From: CAURMH01 sp963525745
GTDB lineage: Bacteria > Pseudomonadota > Gammaproteobacteria > Enterobacterales > Pasteurellaceae
Reading direction: 5' to 3'
DNA: 12,669 nt
Assembly (NCBI GenBank): GCA_963525745.1
Contig: CAURMH010000045.1
Span: forward strand, 1 to 12,669
Of the stretch, positions 1-6,705 are shown piece after piece (the stretch's first letter is position 1; the number at the start of each line of letters is the position of its first letter). Below the pieces are notes generated by a model, which did not search any database, had not been told where the DNA came from, and worked only from the letters and a program-made list of their open reading frames with translations. The position numbers and the translations under genes were made by a program.

Positions 1-224
1 GATGGCACATCCCATTTCGCCCACGCATAGGGGGAATATTTCGCCATTTCCTGTGGATCTTTTTCCACCGGTGAGCGCAATCCATGACGACTAAAAATCA
101 AGACTTTCTCAAGTTCATACTCTACACTCGGTGTATTTGGGTGATTTTCCGTTGCAAATACACCACTTGCAAGCGTCAAACCAAATAAAAGTGCGGTCAG
201 TTTTAGGGCTGTTTTTTTCATCAT
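1..224 (-). CDS. Histidine acid phosphatase (glucose-1-phosphatase/phytase-like), N-terminal part, cut by window edge
   Basis: Only the first 74 codons are present; the gene continues beyond the left edge. The product starts MMKKTALKL and has a typical Sec signal peptide: a basic start, a hydrophobic core (about residues 9-20) and a likely cleavage after VFA (residue 24). The mature part carries S-RHGLRSP at residues 45-52, which is the RHGxRxP signature of the histidine acid phosphatase family. His47 would be the phosphorylated nucleophile. The context (YELEKVLIFSRHGLRSP, later AKWDVP) resembles E. coli glucose-1-phosphatase Agp, so a periplasmic phosphomonoesterase or phytase is likely. Either of two adjacent ATG codons (224 or 221) could be the start. 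Only one base separates the first from the stop of the glutaredoxin-like gene upstream, so the two are probably co-transcribed. The true substrate cannot be told from this fragment. Confidence 0.85.
   Translation of the reverse strand, partial: MMKKTALKLTALLFGLTLASGVFATENHPNTPSVEYELEKVLIFSRHGLRSPVEKDPQEMAKYSPYAWAKWDVP
189..197 (+). repeat. DNA uptake signal core (AAGTGCGGT)
   Basis: Perfect 9-base uptake core, extended to AAAGTGCGGTCAGTTTT. It lies in the signal-peptide coding region of the acid phosphatase gene and, on the coding strand, specifies part of the hydrophobic core (LTALLF). Confidence 0.9.
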
Positions 225-225
225 T

Positions 226-483
226 TTAGAAAATCTCTTTTAATTTAGATTCATCTAAAATCACCACATCATCATCCAGCAACAATGCCGGAAAACCCGC
301 ATAACCTTTTGCTTTTGCGTCATCAAAGGCTGAATGGCGATCACGCAAACGCAGCCATTGTTTGAGGTTTGGAATGGAAGAAAGCACTTCCACCGCTTCG
401 TATTCCACGCCCAAGCGTTTAAGTTCCGCCACAAATGGCGCGGTATCCGGGCATTCTGCGGCATAATAAAGAATCGGTTTCAT
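226..483 (-). CDS. Small glutaredoxin-like protein with a single active-site cysteine
   Basis: An 85-residue protein of glutaredoxin size. It begins with a beta strand and the active-site loop (KPILYYAAEC-PDT), and the motif at residues 11-14 is CPDT where classical glutaredoxins have CPYC. It therefore keeps the N-terminal nucleophilic cysteine but lacks the resolving one, as in monothiol members. GFPALLLDD (residues 63-71) supplies the cis-proline strand (Pro65), and a DES-type acidic segment follows, as in the glutathione-binding face. The ATG overlaps the stop of the nitrobindin-like gene by one base (TAATG), so translation is probably coupled. The acid phosphatase follows after one base. 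Fold assignment is fairly safe; whether it is a redox enzyme, an Fe-S carrier or inactive cannot be decided here. Confidence 0.8.
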   Translation of the reverse strand: MKPILYYAAECPDTAPFVAELKRLGVEYEAVEVLSSIPNLKQWLRLRDRHSAFDDAKAKGYAGFPALLLDDDVVILDESKLKEIF

Positions 484-1136
484 TATTCACCCTCTTTTTG
501 TGCGGCAAGAGCGGTCGGATTTGGTGTTGCTTCCGCAATTTTGGTCAAGCGATTACGATCACGATGCTCAAACGGTTTGTCGTAACCCGGAATTGTCATG
601 AGTGTAGTTTGATCGTAAGACCAAGTGCCGTCATCGTTAATATTCACTGTGATTTCATAGCTTTCTGTGGTGAACGATTGTTCCAAGAACGGATTTGACA
701 CAATGCCGTTGGTTAATGAGCCGCGCACTGCTTTCACGGTAAATGTTTTCGCATCGGGCGCTGCTTTGCCCACGGCCATTAAAGTTTGCCCGCGCGGAAT
801 ACTGACGGTGAATAAAATATTGCCGGTAGCCGGTTCCCAAAGCCAGTAGCCCACTTGATCGTGGAAGGTTTCCACCTCGTCAGGTTGCACGATATGGGTG
901 TGATAACGCAAACCGTAGAATAATTGCGGGCCGTTGGTTTGGGCATCGATAGGTTGTAATTCTACGCGTTCGATATAAGGATCTTTCACCGGGCCTTCTT
1001 CTTTTGGATTGATATCCAAACCGCGTTTACCTTCCCAAGTGCCCGCCAACCCGGCTAACGGACCGAGATTCGCAAGGGTGTTTACATCAGGTTCGGCTTC
1101 GGTGTAGATGTCTTTTGGATATTGATAATCGGTCAT
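483..1136 (-). CDS. Heme-binding beta-barrel (nitrobindin / FABP-like, THAP4 heme-binding domain) family protein
   Basis: A 217-residue protein. Residues 25-39 (GPLAGLAGTWEGKRG) carry the GxWxGxG-like signature at the first strand of nitrobindin and related fatty-acid-binding-like 10-strand barrels. The rest alternates short strands and turns throughout, ending with the HRDRNRLTKI segment, and covers essentially the whole domain. Relatives bind heme or a hydrophobic ligand; I infer the family from the motif and barrel pattern, not the ligand. I chose the ATG at 1136 over the upstream in-frame ATG at 1157 because AAAGGAGAG lies a few bases before 1136, an excellent ribosome binding site. No signal peptide, so cytoplasmic. 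It is the first gene of a three-gene set with the glutaredoxin-like and acid phosphatase genes; the short spacing suggests one transcript. Confidence 0.8.
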   Translation of the reverse strand: MTDYQYPKDIYTEAEPDVNTLANLGPLAGLAGTWEGKRGLDINPKEEGPVKDPYIERVELQPIDAQTNGPQLFYGLRYHTHIVQPDEVETFHDQVGYWLWEPATGNILFTVSIPRGQTLMAVGKAAPDAKTFTVKAVRGSLTNGIVSNPFLEQSFTTESYEITVNINDDGTWSYDQTTLMTIPGYDKPFEHRDRNRLTKIAEATPNPTALAAQKEGE

Positions 1137-1189
1137 ATTGCTCTCCTTTAATGTCACTGAGAATTTTGTTTACTTTGCCGTGTAGCTAT

Positions 1190-1250
1190 TTTTCAATGCG
1201 GTACTATTTTCAACTTCCGCGGAATTTCACTTTTCAATGCGGTGCTATTT
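1190..1250. repeat. Pair of 20-bp direct repeats resembling decayed uptake sequences
   Basis: TTTTCAATGCGGTACTATTT (1190-1209) and TTTTCAATGCGGTGCTATTT (1231-1250) differ by one base and are spaced exactly 41 bp apart, between glyQ and the nitrobindin-like gene. Each contains AATGCGGT, which is the uptake core AAGTGCGGT minus one base. They could be a duplicated, degenerated uptake sequence or a regulatory site of the downstream operon. No clear promoter or terminator could be fixed in this gap. Confidence 0.7.
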
Positions 1251-1271
1251 CAGAGGTTCATTTTTACCGCG

Positions 1272-2177
1272 TTATTTCTTACAACCCGGGAAACCTAAAG
1301 CTTCACGGCTGGCGTAATAAGCTTCCGCCACGCCTTTGGTGAGGGCGCGAATGCGTAAAATGTAACGTTGGCGTTCGGTGACGGAAATGGCTTTGCGCGC
1401 GTCTAACAAGTTGAAGCTGTGCGCTGCTTTTAAAATACGCTCGTAAGCCGGCAATGGCAGCGGTTTTTCCAATGCCAATAAGGATTGCGCTTCTTTTTCG
1501 TATTGATCGAAGCAGTAGAACAAGAAATCGGTGTCGGCGTATTCGAAGTTGTAGGTGGATTGTTCCACTTCGTTTTGATGGAATACGTCGCCGTAAGTGG
1601 TTTTACCGAGCGGGCCATCAGACCAAACTAAGTTATACACAGAATCTACGCCTTGAATATACATCGCCAAGCGTTCCAAACCGTATGTGATTTCACCGGT
1701 CACCGGTTTACATTCCAAACCGCCCACCTGTTGGAAATAGGTGAATTGGGTCACTTCCATGCCGTTCAGCCACACTTCCCAGCCCAAACCCCAAGCGCCC
1801 AGCGTCGGGTTTTCCCAGTTGTCTTCCACAAAACGAATGTCGTTTTGCATCGGGTCAAAACCGAGCATTTTTAAGGAATCCAAATACAGTTCCTGAATGT
1901 TGTCCGGCGACGGTTTAATCACCACTTGGAATTGGTAATAATGTTGCAAACGGTTCGGGTTTTCGCCGTAACGACCGTCAGTCGGACGACGGGACGGCTG
2001 CACATAAGCAAAGGCCATTGGCTCCGGCCCTAACGCGCGCAAAGCGGTCATCGGGTGTGAGGTGCCTGCGCCCACTTCCATATCAAAGGGCTGCACGACG
2101 GTGCAACCTTGTTTTGCCCAGTAATCTTGTAGGGCGAGAATCATGCCCTGAAAAGTTTTTATATTAAATTTAGCCAT
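1272..2177 (-). CDS. glyQ: Glycine--tRNA ligase alpha subunit
   Basis: A 301-residue protein of the usual length for GlyQ (about 300 in H. influenzae and E. coli). This is the catalytic chain of the bacterial alpha2-beta2 class II glycyl-tRNA synthetase, which charges tRNA-Gly in the cytoplasm. The diagnostic start KTFQGMILALQDYWAKQGC and the class II core segments (VGAGTSHPMTALRALGPE, VQPSRRPTDGRYGENPNR, GWEVWLNGMEVTQFTYFQQ) are all present. The start at 2177 (MAKFN) is preferred over an upstream ATG at 2216 because it matches the family N-terminus and has GGA in ribosome-binding position; the upstream ATG also falls inside the promoter -10 element. The beta-chain gene glyS, often next to glyQ, is not in this window. 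A 135-bp gap with repeats separates it from the next gene. Confidence 0.97.
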   Translation of the reverse strand: MAKFNIKTFQGMILALQDYWAKQGCTVVQPFDMEVGAGTSHPMTALRALGPEPMAFAYVQPSRRPTDGRYGENPNRLQHYYQFQVVIKPSPDNIQELYLDSLKMLGFDPMQNDIRFVEDNWENPTLGAWGLGWEVWLNGMEVTQFTYFQQVGGLECKPVTGEITYGLERLAMYIQGVDSVYNLVWSDGPLGKTTYGDVFHQNEVEQSTYNFEYADTDFLFYCFDQYEKEAQSLLALEKPLPLPAYERILKAAHSFNLLDARKAISVTERQRYILRIRALTKGVAEAYYASREALGFPGCKK

Positions 2178-2214
2178 GCTGAATTCCACAAATTTAAGTG
2201 AATAAAACGTTGGC

Positions 2215-2243
2215 ATTATACTTTATTTTTGAGGCTGTTGTAG
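2215..2243 (-). promoter_or_regulatory. Probable glyQ promoter
   Basis: On the minus strand a perfect -10 element TATAAT (2220-2215) lies 38 bases before the glyQ start. The -35 region at about 2243-2238 (CTACAA) is a poor match, so the -10 carries the call. It lies downstream of the rpoD terminator and fits independent transcription of glyQ. Confidence 0.5.
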
Positions 2244-2296
2244 CCGAGACGGGATAAATAATTGAGGGCGCTGAGGAAAATTTTCGATATTGACAT

Positions 2297-2340
2297 ATAA
2301 AAGACTCCGTAACCAAGTAAAAAACCTTTGTTACGGAGCC
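2297..2340 (-). terminator. Rho-independent terminator of the rpsU-dnaG-rpoD operon
   Basis: Reading the minus strand, GGCTCCGTAACAAAG (2340-2326) pairs with CTTGGTTACGGAGTC (2317-2303). The 15-position stem has one G-U pair and one mismatch and an 8-base loop. It is followed by TTTTATA. It begins 22 bases after the rpoD stop and separates rpoD from the glyQ promoter. Confidence 0.85.
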
Positions 2341-2361
2341 GTTCTTAATTAATGTAGCTAT

Positions 2362-4239
2362 TTACTCGTCTAAGAAACTACGTAGGGTTTCCGAACGACT
2401 TGGGTGGCGAAGTTTTCGTAGTGCTTTCGCTTCAATTTGACGAATACGTTCACGGGTGACATCGAACTGTTTACCGACTTCTTCAAGAGTATGATCCGTA
2501 TTCATATCAATTCCAAAACGCATACGCAGCACTTTCGCTTCACGCGGAGTCAATCCCTCAAGCACTTCATGCGTAGCGGCTTTTAAACTTTGAGCCGTAG
2601 CCGAATCAAGCGGTAATTCTAAAGTGTTATCTTCAATAAAATCACCTAAATGCGAATCATCGTCATCACCAATAGGGGTTTCCATGGAAATCGGCTCTTT
2701 GGCAATTTTTAATACTTTACGGATTTTGTCCTCCGGCATCCCCATCCGCTCGGCCAACTCTTCCGGTGTTGCTTCACGGCCCATTTCTTGCAACATTTGG
2801 CGCGAAATTCGGTTTAATTTATTGATTGTTTCAATCATATGCACCGGAATTCGAATTGTCCGAGCCTGATCGGCGATTGAGCGTGTAATCGCCTGCCGAA
2901 TCCACCATGTGGCATAGGTTGAAAATTTATAACCGCGACGATATTCAAATTTATCAACCGCCTTCATCAGGCCGATGTTACCTTCCTGAATTAAATCAAG
3001 GAATTGTAAGCCTCGATTGGTATATTTCTTCGCAATGGATATCACCAAACGTAGGTTGGCTTCCACCATTTCTTTTTTAGCTCGACGGGCTTTTTGTTCG
3101 CCGCGCGCCACTGCGTCACAAATCGTACGCATCTGAATGACATTTAGTTTCGAATTTGTTTCCAGTTGACGTATATTGGTAATTGATTGACGCATGCGAT
3201 CTTCGTATTTTGGTAAGCGTTTTGCCCACGATTTAGATGAAGTAAGTGCTTTATCTAGCCAACTTTCATCAATCCCGCGCATTAATATCGCTTCAAACTC
3301 ATCCCTCGGCATTCCGCCGATATCAACCAATACTTTTTGAATTTGGCGCTCTTCCGACCGCACTTGTTTCATCATTTCTTTCATGGCTAAAACAAGGAGA
3401 TCAAATTGTTTCGGTACAAGACGGAATTGTTTAAAAATAACCGCTAATTCATCAATTTGGCTCTGTGCGCGTTTACTATCTCGCCCATGTTTTTCAATCG
3501 TAGCTAATGTTTTTTGATGTTGTAATTTTAATTCGATAAATTTTTCGCGCGCCATTTCCGGGTCGATACTATTATCTGATTCGCTTTCATCGGAACCGGA
3601 CTCGCTTTCCTCATCCTCGTCTTCATTATCACGATCACTTACTTGAAGCGCATCATTTTCTTCTTCGTTTAATTCTTCTTCCTGTAACGATTCTTCAATA
3701 ATGGTCGCATTCGGATCAATAAACCCCGTAATCAAATCGGCTAATCGAACATTTCCTTCTTCCACCTGAGCGTATTGTGCAAGCAAGTGAGTCAGCGCTT
3801 CAGGATAAGCGGCAATAGAGGTTTGCACCTCATTAATGCCTTCTTCAATGCGTTTTGCGATACTAATTTCATCTTCTCGGGTAAGTAAATCGACCGTCCC
3901 CATTTCGCGCATATACATACGTACGGGATCTGTCGTACGACCGATTTCCGATTCAACATTAGACAGAATCTGTGTCGCCTCCTCAACCGCATCTTCATCG
4001 GGAATGGAATCATTCAACATCATTTCATCGCTTTCGGGCGCCTCATCCAACACCGGAATGCCCGCATCATGCTGTAATGTTTGCAATAATTTGTCGTAAT
4101 ATTCGGGATCGATGACATCTTCAGGTAATAAGTCATTGATTTCAGCATAGGTCAAATAACCCTGAGTGCGGCCTAATTCCATGAGCTGCTCAATTTGTTC
4201 CGAATATTGCTCAGCCGTTGATAGTTGGTTTTGTTCCAT
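2362..4239 (-). CDS. rpoD: RNA polymerase primary sigma factor (sigma-70)
   Basis: A 625-residue protein, close to the usual length (613 in E. coli). Domains run in order: region 1.1 (about 1-80), region 1.2 (TTDPVRMYMREMGTVDLLT, 102-120), the long non-conserved region of group 1 sigmas (about 131-375), region 2 (about 390-455, with NLRLVISIAKKYTNRGLQFL then the aromatic -10 melting patch FSTYATWWIRQAITR), region 3 (about 457-535) and region 4. The region 4.2 helix-turn-helix that reads the -35 element is at 585-611 (LEEVGKQFDVTRERIRQIEA). Residues 202-223 form a Ser/Glu/Asp-rich low-complexity insert in the non-conserved region. It is the last gene of the rpsU-dnaG-rpoD operon, 108 bases after dnaG, with only a modest ribosome binding site (AAGTGAG). 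It directs housekeeping transcription. Confidence 0.98.
   Translation of the reverse strand: MEQNQLSTAEQYSEQIEQLMELGRTQGYLTYAEINDLLPEDVIDPEYYDKLLQTLQHDAGIPVLDEAPESDEMMLNDSIPDEDAVEEATQILSNVESEIGRTTDPVRMYMREMGTVDLLTREDEISIAKRIEEGINEVQTSIAAYPEALTHLLAQYAQVEEGNVRLADLITGFIDPNATIIEESLQEEELNEEENDALQVSDRDNEDEDEESESGSDESESDNSIDPEMAREKFIELKLQHQKTLATIEKHGRDSKRAQSQIDELAVIFKQFRLVPKQFDLLVLAMKEMMKQVRSEERQIQKVLVDIGGMPRDEFEAILMRGIDESWLDKALTSSKSWAKRLPKYEDRMRQSITNIRQLETNSKLNVIQMRTICDAVARGEQKARRAKKEMVEANLRLVISIAKKYTNRGLQFLDLIQEGNIGLMKAVDKFEYRRGYKFSTYATWWIRQAITRSIADQARTIRIPVHMIETINKLNRISRQMLQEMGREATPEELAERMGMPEDKIRKVLKIAKEPISMETPIGDDDDSHLGDFIEDNTLELPLDSATAQSLKAATHEVLEGLTPREAKVLRMRFGIDMNTDHTLEEVGKQFDVTRERIRQIEAKALRKLRHPSRSETLRSFLDE
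3357..3365 (-). repeat. DNA uptake signal core inside rpoD
   Basis: ACCGCACTT, a perfect complement of AAGTGCGGT, within the non-conserved region of rpoD, where sequence constraint is low. Confidence 0.85.
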
Positions 4240-4292
4240 TATGTACTCACTTTACTTGATTTATGGCAGAATGTTCTCGTCATAGGCGGGAA

Positions 4293-4301
4293 ATTCTATC
4301 A
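4293..4301 (-). promoter_or_regulatory. Possible extended -10 promoter between dnaG and rpoD
   Basis: On the minus strand TGATAGAAT is an extended -10 element (TG-N-TAGAAT) located 54 bases before the rpoD start. No good -35 is seen at 17 bp, as tolerated by extended -10 promoters. In E. coli rpoD is also served by internal promoters of this operon; here the site is inferred only from the motif. Confidence 0.35.
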
Positions 4302-4347
4302 TTGTTGTTATGCTTAAACTAGTGCAAATATGCCTTTTCCCCCATGT

Positions 4348-6135
4348 TTAAACATTGTCTGCGGCATGGTTTAAACGTTTTTTCTGCACTTCTTTTTGTT
4401 GTAATAATTTCACTAAAATATTTTTCTCTTGTTCATTTAAACCGGAAGCTCGTTCTTGAGCAATGAGCAAATCAATGTCCCGTTCGATCGCTTGAATATT
4501 TAAGCGACGATAATTTTGTGAAAAGGCTTCAATAACTTCCGAATCATCCAGTAAATGATCCCAAGTTGATAAAATTTCAAGGGGGCGATAGTAGTCCGTA
4601 TCTCTAAAATATTCTAAAATTTGCCCCGCCGTAATGCCTTCGCGCTCGCGACAAAGTGCGGTCAATTTTCGTAATAAATCGTACCCGGCTTCATTTTTCA
4701 GCGCGTCGATCCCTTTTTCCGCGATACGCTTAACCAAAGAGGAATTTTGTAACAATAACGAAATGACCACCCGCATCGGTGTGCGTTTGACTTGATTTTG
4801 ATCCGCGACGGGCGTTGTATGCGCCGCCTCTTTCGCAATAAGTTTTTCCAATTGCGATTGATCTAAAATTCCTAACCGTTGGGCTAACATATTTTGCAAG
4901 GATAACCGCAACATTTCCCCGGGAATTTGTTTAATCAACGGAACGGCCAACGCTGCAAGTTTGCTTTTTCCTTCCGTAGTCGAAAAATCAACTTGAGGAT
5001 TTAAGTGGGCAAACATAAATTCACTTAATGACATCGCGGTTTCGATATATTGCTCAAATTTCGCTTTACCATATTGACGAATATAAGTATCGGGATCTTC
5101 CTTTTCCGGTAAAAAAATAAATTTTAGCTGCCGCCCATCCTCCAAGTAAGGCAGCGCATTTTCCAACGCGCGCCAAGCGGCCTCTCTTCCCGCCCGATCG
5201 CCGTCATAACAACAAACCACCTGCTCGGTAGAACGAAAAATTGATTGAATTTGTTCCGACGTCGTTGAAGTGCCTAAAGAAGCGACCGCGTAATTAACGC
5301 CAAACTGTGCCAGCGCCACAACGTCCATATACCCCTCCACGATAAGCAACATTGTAGGCGTATCATTAACTTGAAGCGCCTCATACAAACCGTAGAGTTC
5401 ATTGCCTTTGTGATAGGTGACGGTTTCCGGCGAATTCATGTATTTCGGCTTCTCATCGGTTAAAACTCGCCCTCCGAAAGCGACGACGCGCCCGCGCTTA
5501 TCGCGAATCGGAAACATCACACGATTGCGAAATTTATCGTAAATATTACCGCGTTCATTACGTGATAACATGCCTAGGTCAAAGAGTTTTTGTTGATCCG
5601 TTTTAGTTCCGCCGAATCGGCGCAATACGCCGTCCATGGTGTTTGGTGCAAAACCGATTTGAAAACGGTTGATAATTTCCGGCGACAGTCCTCGCCGCTG
5701 CAAATAATGCTGAGCAGGAATATGCTCTGTGAGCTGAGTTTGGTAATAAGCCGTAATCTCATTCATCAGGTCATACAAATTTCGCTTAGTCTGATAGTTA
5801 ACCCGAGGCTTTTGTAAGGTCGAATTCCCTCGTTGTTCATAAGGCACTTCCAATCCAGCCGTCGCCGCAAGTTCTTCAACCGCTTCGATAAACTCCAATT
5901 TATCGTAATCCATTAAAAACGAAATCGCATTTCCTTTTGCGCCGCAGCCGAAGCAATAGTAAAACTGTTTTTTTTCACTGACGGTAAAAGAGGGAGTTTT
6001 TTCGTGGTGAAAAGGACAACAAGCTTGATAATCACGCCCCGCTTTTTTCAGTTTAACGCGTGAATTCACCACATCAACAATGTTGGATTTCGCTAATAAA
6101 TCATCAATAAATTGGCGTGGAATTAAGCCTTTCAT
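4348..6135 (-). CDS. dnaG: DNA primase
   Basis: A 595-residue replicative primase that makes RNA primers at the replication fork with the DnaB helicase. The N-terminal CHC2 zinc ribbon is complete: Cys40, His43, Cys61 and Cys64 (CCPFHHEKTPSF ... YYCFGCGAKGNA). The polymerase core includes RGRVVAFGGRVL (215-225) and the TOPRIM domain (about 261-345), with Glu267 in VEGYMD and Asp311/Asp313 in YDGDRAG as metal-binding residues. The C-terminal third matches a helicase-binding domain in position only. The ATG at 6135 is preferred to the TTG directly before it (6138) because AAGGAG is then seven bases upstream. It is the middle gene of the rpsU-dnaG-rpoD operon, preceded by a 147-bp leader with a hairpin that may lower its expression relative to rpsU. 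Confidence 0.98.
   Translation of the reverse strand: MKGLIPRQFIDDLLAKSNIVDVVNSRVKLKKAGRDYQACCPFHHEKTPSFTVSEKKQFYYCFGCGAKGNAISFLMDYDKLEFIEAVEELAATAGLEVPYEQRGNSTLQKPRVNYQTKRNLYDLMNEITAYYQTQLTEHIPAQHYLQRRGLSPEIINRFQIGFAPNTMDGVLRRFGGTKTDQQKLFDLGMLSRNERGNIYDKFRNRVMFPIRDKRGRVVAFGGRVLTDEKPKYMNSPETVTYHKGNELYGLYEALQVNDTPTMLLIVEGYMDVVALAQFGVNYAVASLGTSTTSEQIQSIFRSTEQVVCCYDGDRAGREAAWRALENALPYLEDGRQLKFIFLPEKEDPDTYIRQYGKAKFEQYIETAMSLSEFMFAHLNPQVDFSTTEGKSKLAALAVPLIKQIPGEMLRLSLQNMLAQRLGILDQSQLEKLIAKEAAHTTPVADQNQVKRTPMRVVISLLLQNSSLVKRIAEKGIDALKNEAGYDLLRKLTALCREREGITAGQILEYFRDTDYYRPLEILSTWDHLLDDSEVIEAFSQNYRRLNIQAIERDIDLLIAQERASGLNEQEKNILVKLLQQKEVQKKRLNHAADNV
4654..4662 (+). repeat. DNA uptake signal core inside dnaG
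   Basis: Perfect AAGTGCGGT, extended as AAAGTGCGGTCAATTTT. It falls in the C-terminal part of dnaG, the less conserved helicase-interaction region. Confidence 0.9.
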
Positions 6136-6163
6136 CAATTTTCTCCTTGTTTATCAAGAATCA

Positions 6164-6172
6164 AAGTGCGGT
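6164..6172 (+). repeat. DNA uptake signal core in the rpsU-dnaG gap
   Basis: Perfect AAGTGCGGT followed by CAGTTTTTT, 29 bases upstream of the dnaG start. No inverted partner lies close by, so it is not a uptake-sequence terminator pair. Confidence 0.9.
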
Positions 6173-6224
6173 CAGTTTTTTGTAAGTTTTAGGATTAACG
6201 GCAAAGTAACCGGATAATGAAAGC

Positions 6225-6259
6225 AACAAAACCGCGACCCAAAGGAGCCACGGTTTGTT
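6225..6259 (-). terminator. Hairpin between rpsU and dnaG, probable partial terminator/attenuator
   Basis: On the minus strand AACAAACCGTGGC (6259-6247) pairs with GTCGCGGTTTTGTT (6238-6225), a 13-bp stem with one bulge, two G-T pairs and an 8-base loop. The T residues are at the foot of the stem rather than in a long run after it, so it may terminate inefficiently. E. coli has a terminator at the same place that sets the ratio of S21 to primase; the same role is inferred here. Confidence 0.6.
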
Positions 6260-6282
6260 TAACTCGAGTTAGAAAATACTAA

Positions 6283-6498
6283 TTAGTATAAGCGTGTATT
6301 ACGTGCATTTTCGCGTGCAACACGTTTAGCGTGACGCTTTGCAAGCGTTGCTTTTTCACGTTTACGTACCGTAGTCGGTTTTTCATAAAATTCACGGCTA
6401 CGAACTTCCGCTAAAATACCCGCCTTTTCACAAGAGCGTTTAAAACGACGTAAAGCTACGTCAAATGATTCGTTTTCACGTACTTTAATTACAGGCAT
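6283..6498 (-). CDS. rpsU: 30S ribosomal protein S21 (bS21)
   Basis: The 71-residue product is standard length and essentially the canonical sequence: MPVIKVRENESFDVALRRF at the start, the FKRSCEKAGIL segment, then a very basic helical tail rich in Arg, Lys and Ala. bS21 binds the platform of the small subunit near the 3' end of 16S rRNA and helps initiation on mRNA. The start is preceded by GAGGTGAT, a strong ribosome binding site. It is the first gene of the rpsU-dnaG-rpoD operon and is divergent from tsaD, as in E. coli. The partial terminator after it would allow more S21 than primase to be made. Confidence 0.98.
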   Translation of the reverse strand: MPVIKVRENESFDVALRRFKRSCEKAGILAEVRSREFYEKPTTVRKREKATLAKRHAKRVARENARNTRLY

Positions 6499-6539
6499 AA
6501 GCCAATCACCTCAATGAGTTTATTTTTTATTAATTGCAA

Positions 6540-6567
6540 TTTATCTTATTCTGTCGCATCACTGCAA
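6540..6567 (-). promoter_or_regulatory. Possible rpsU operon promoter
   Basis: On the minus strand TTGCAG (6567-6562) and GATAAA (6545-6540) are separated by 16 bases, 42 bases before the rpsU start. Both boxes are imperfect; the location in an AT-rich divergent region supports the call. Confidence 0.35.
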
Positions 6568-6655
6568 CGGATTTAAATAAGGTCGTAATTCTAATCCAAA
6601 TAAGCATAAAAAGTAAAGCGCTATTTATTGGCTGGCTGTTTGCGCCGAGAAGAGG

Positions 6656-6661
6656 TAGAAT
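6656..6661 (+). promoter_or_regulatory. Possible tsaD -10 element
   Basis: TAGAAT matches the -10 consensus at five of six bases, 44 bases upstream of the tsaD ATG. No convincing -35 lies at the right distance, so this is only a candidate. Confidence 0.25.
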
Positions 6662-6705
6662 TTCGAAAAATTAGCAGTTTCAGTTTTAGTGGGCAAGAGA
6701 ACATT

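Noticed and set aside
2040..2049. Alternative (Actinobacillus-type) uptake core in glyQ
   Set aside because: AAAGCGGTC is a partial match only, occurs once or twice, and is outnumbered by eight perfect AAGTGCGGT cores.
6628..6705. Longer TsaD N-terminus (26 extra residues)
   Set aside because: The extension is not like the family, and TsaD proteins begin at MRVLGIETS; 342 residues is the expected length.
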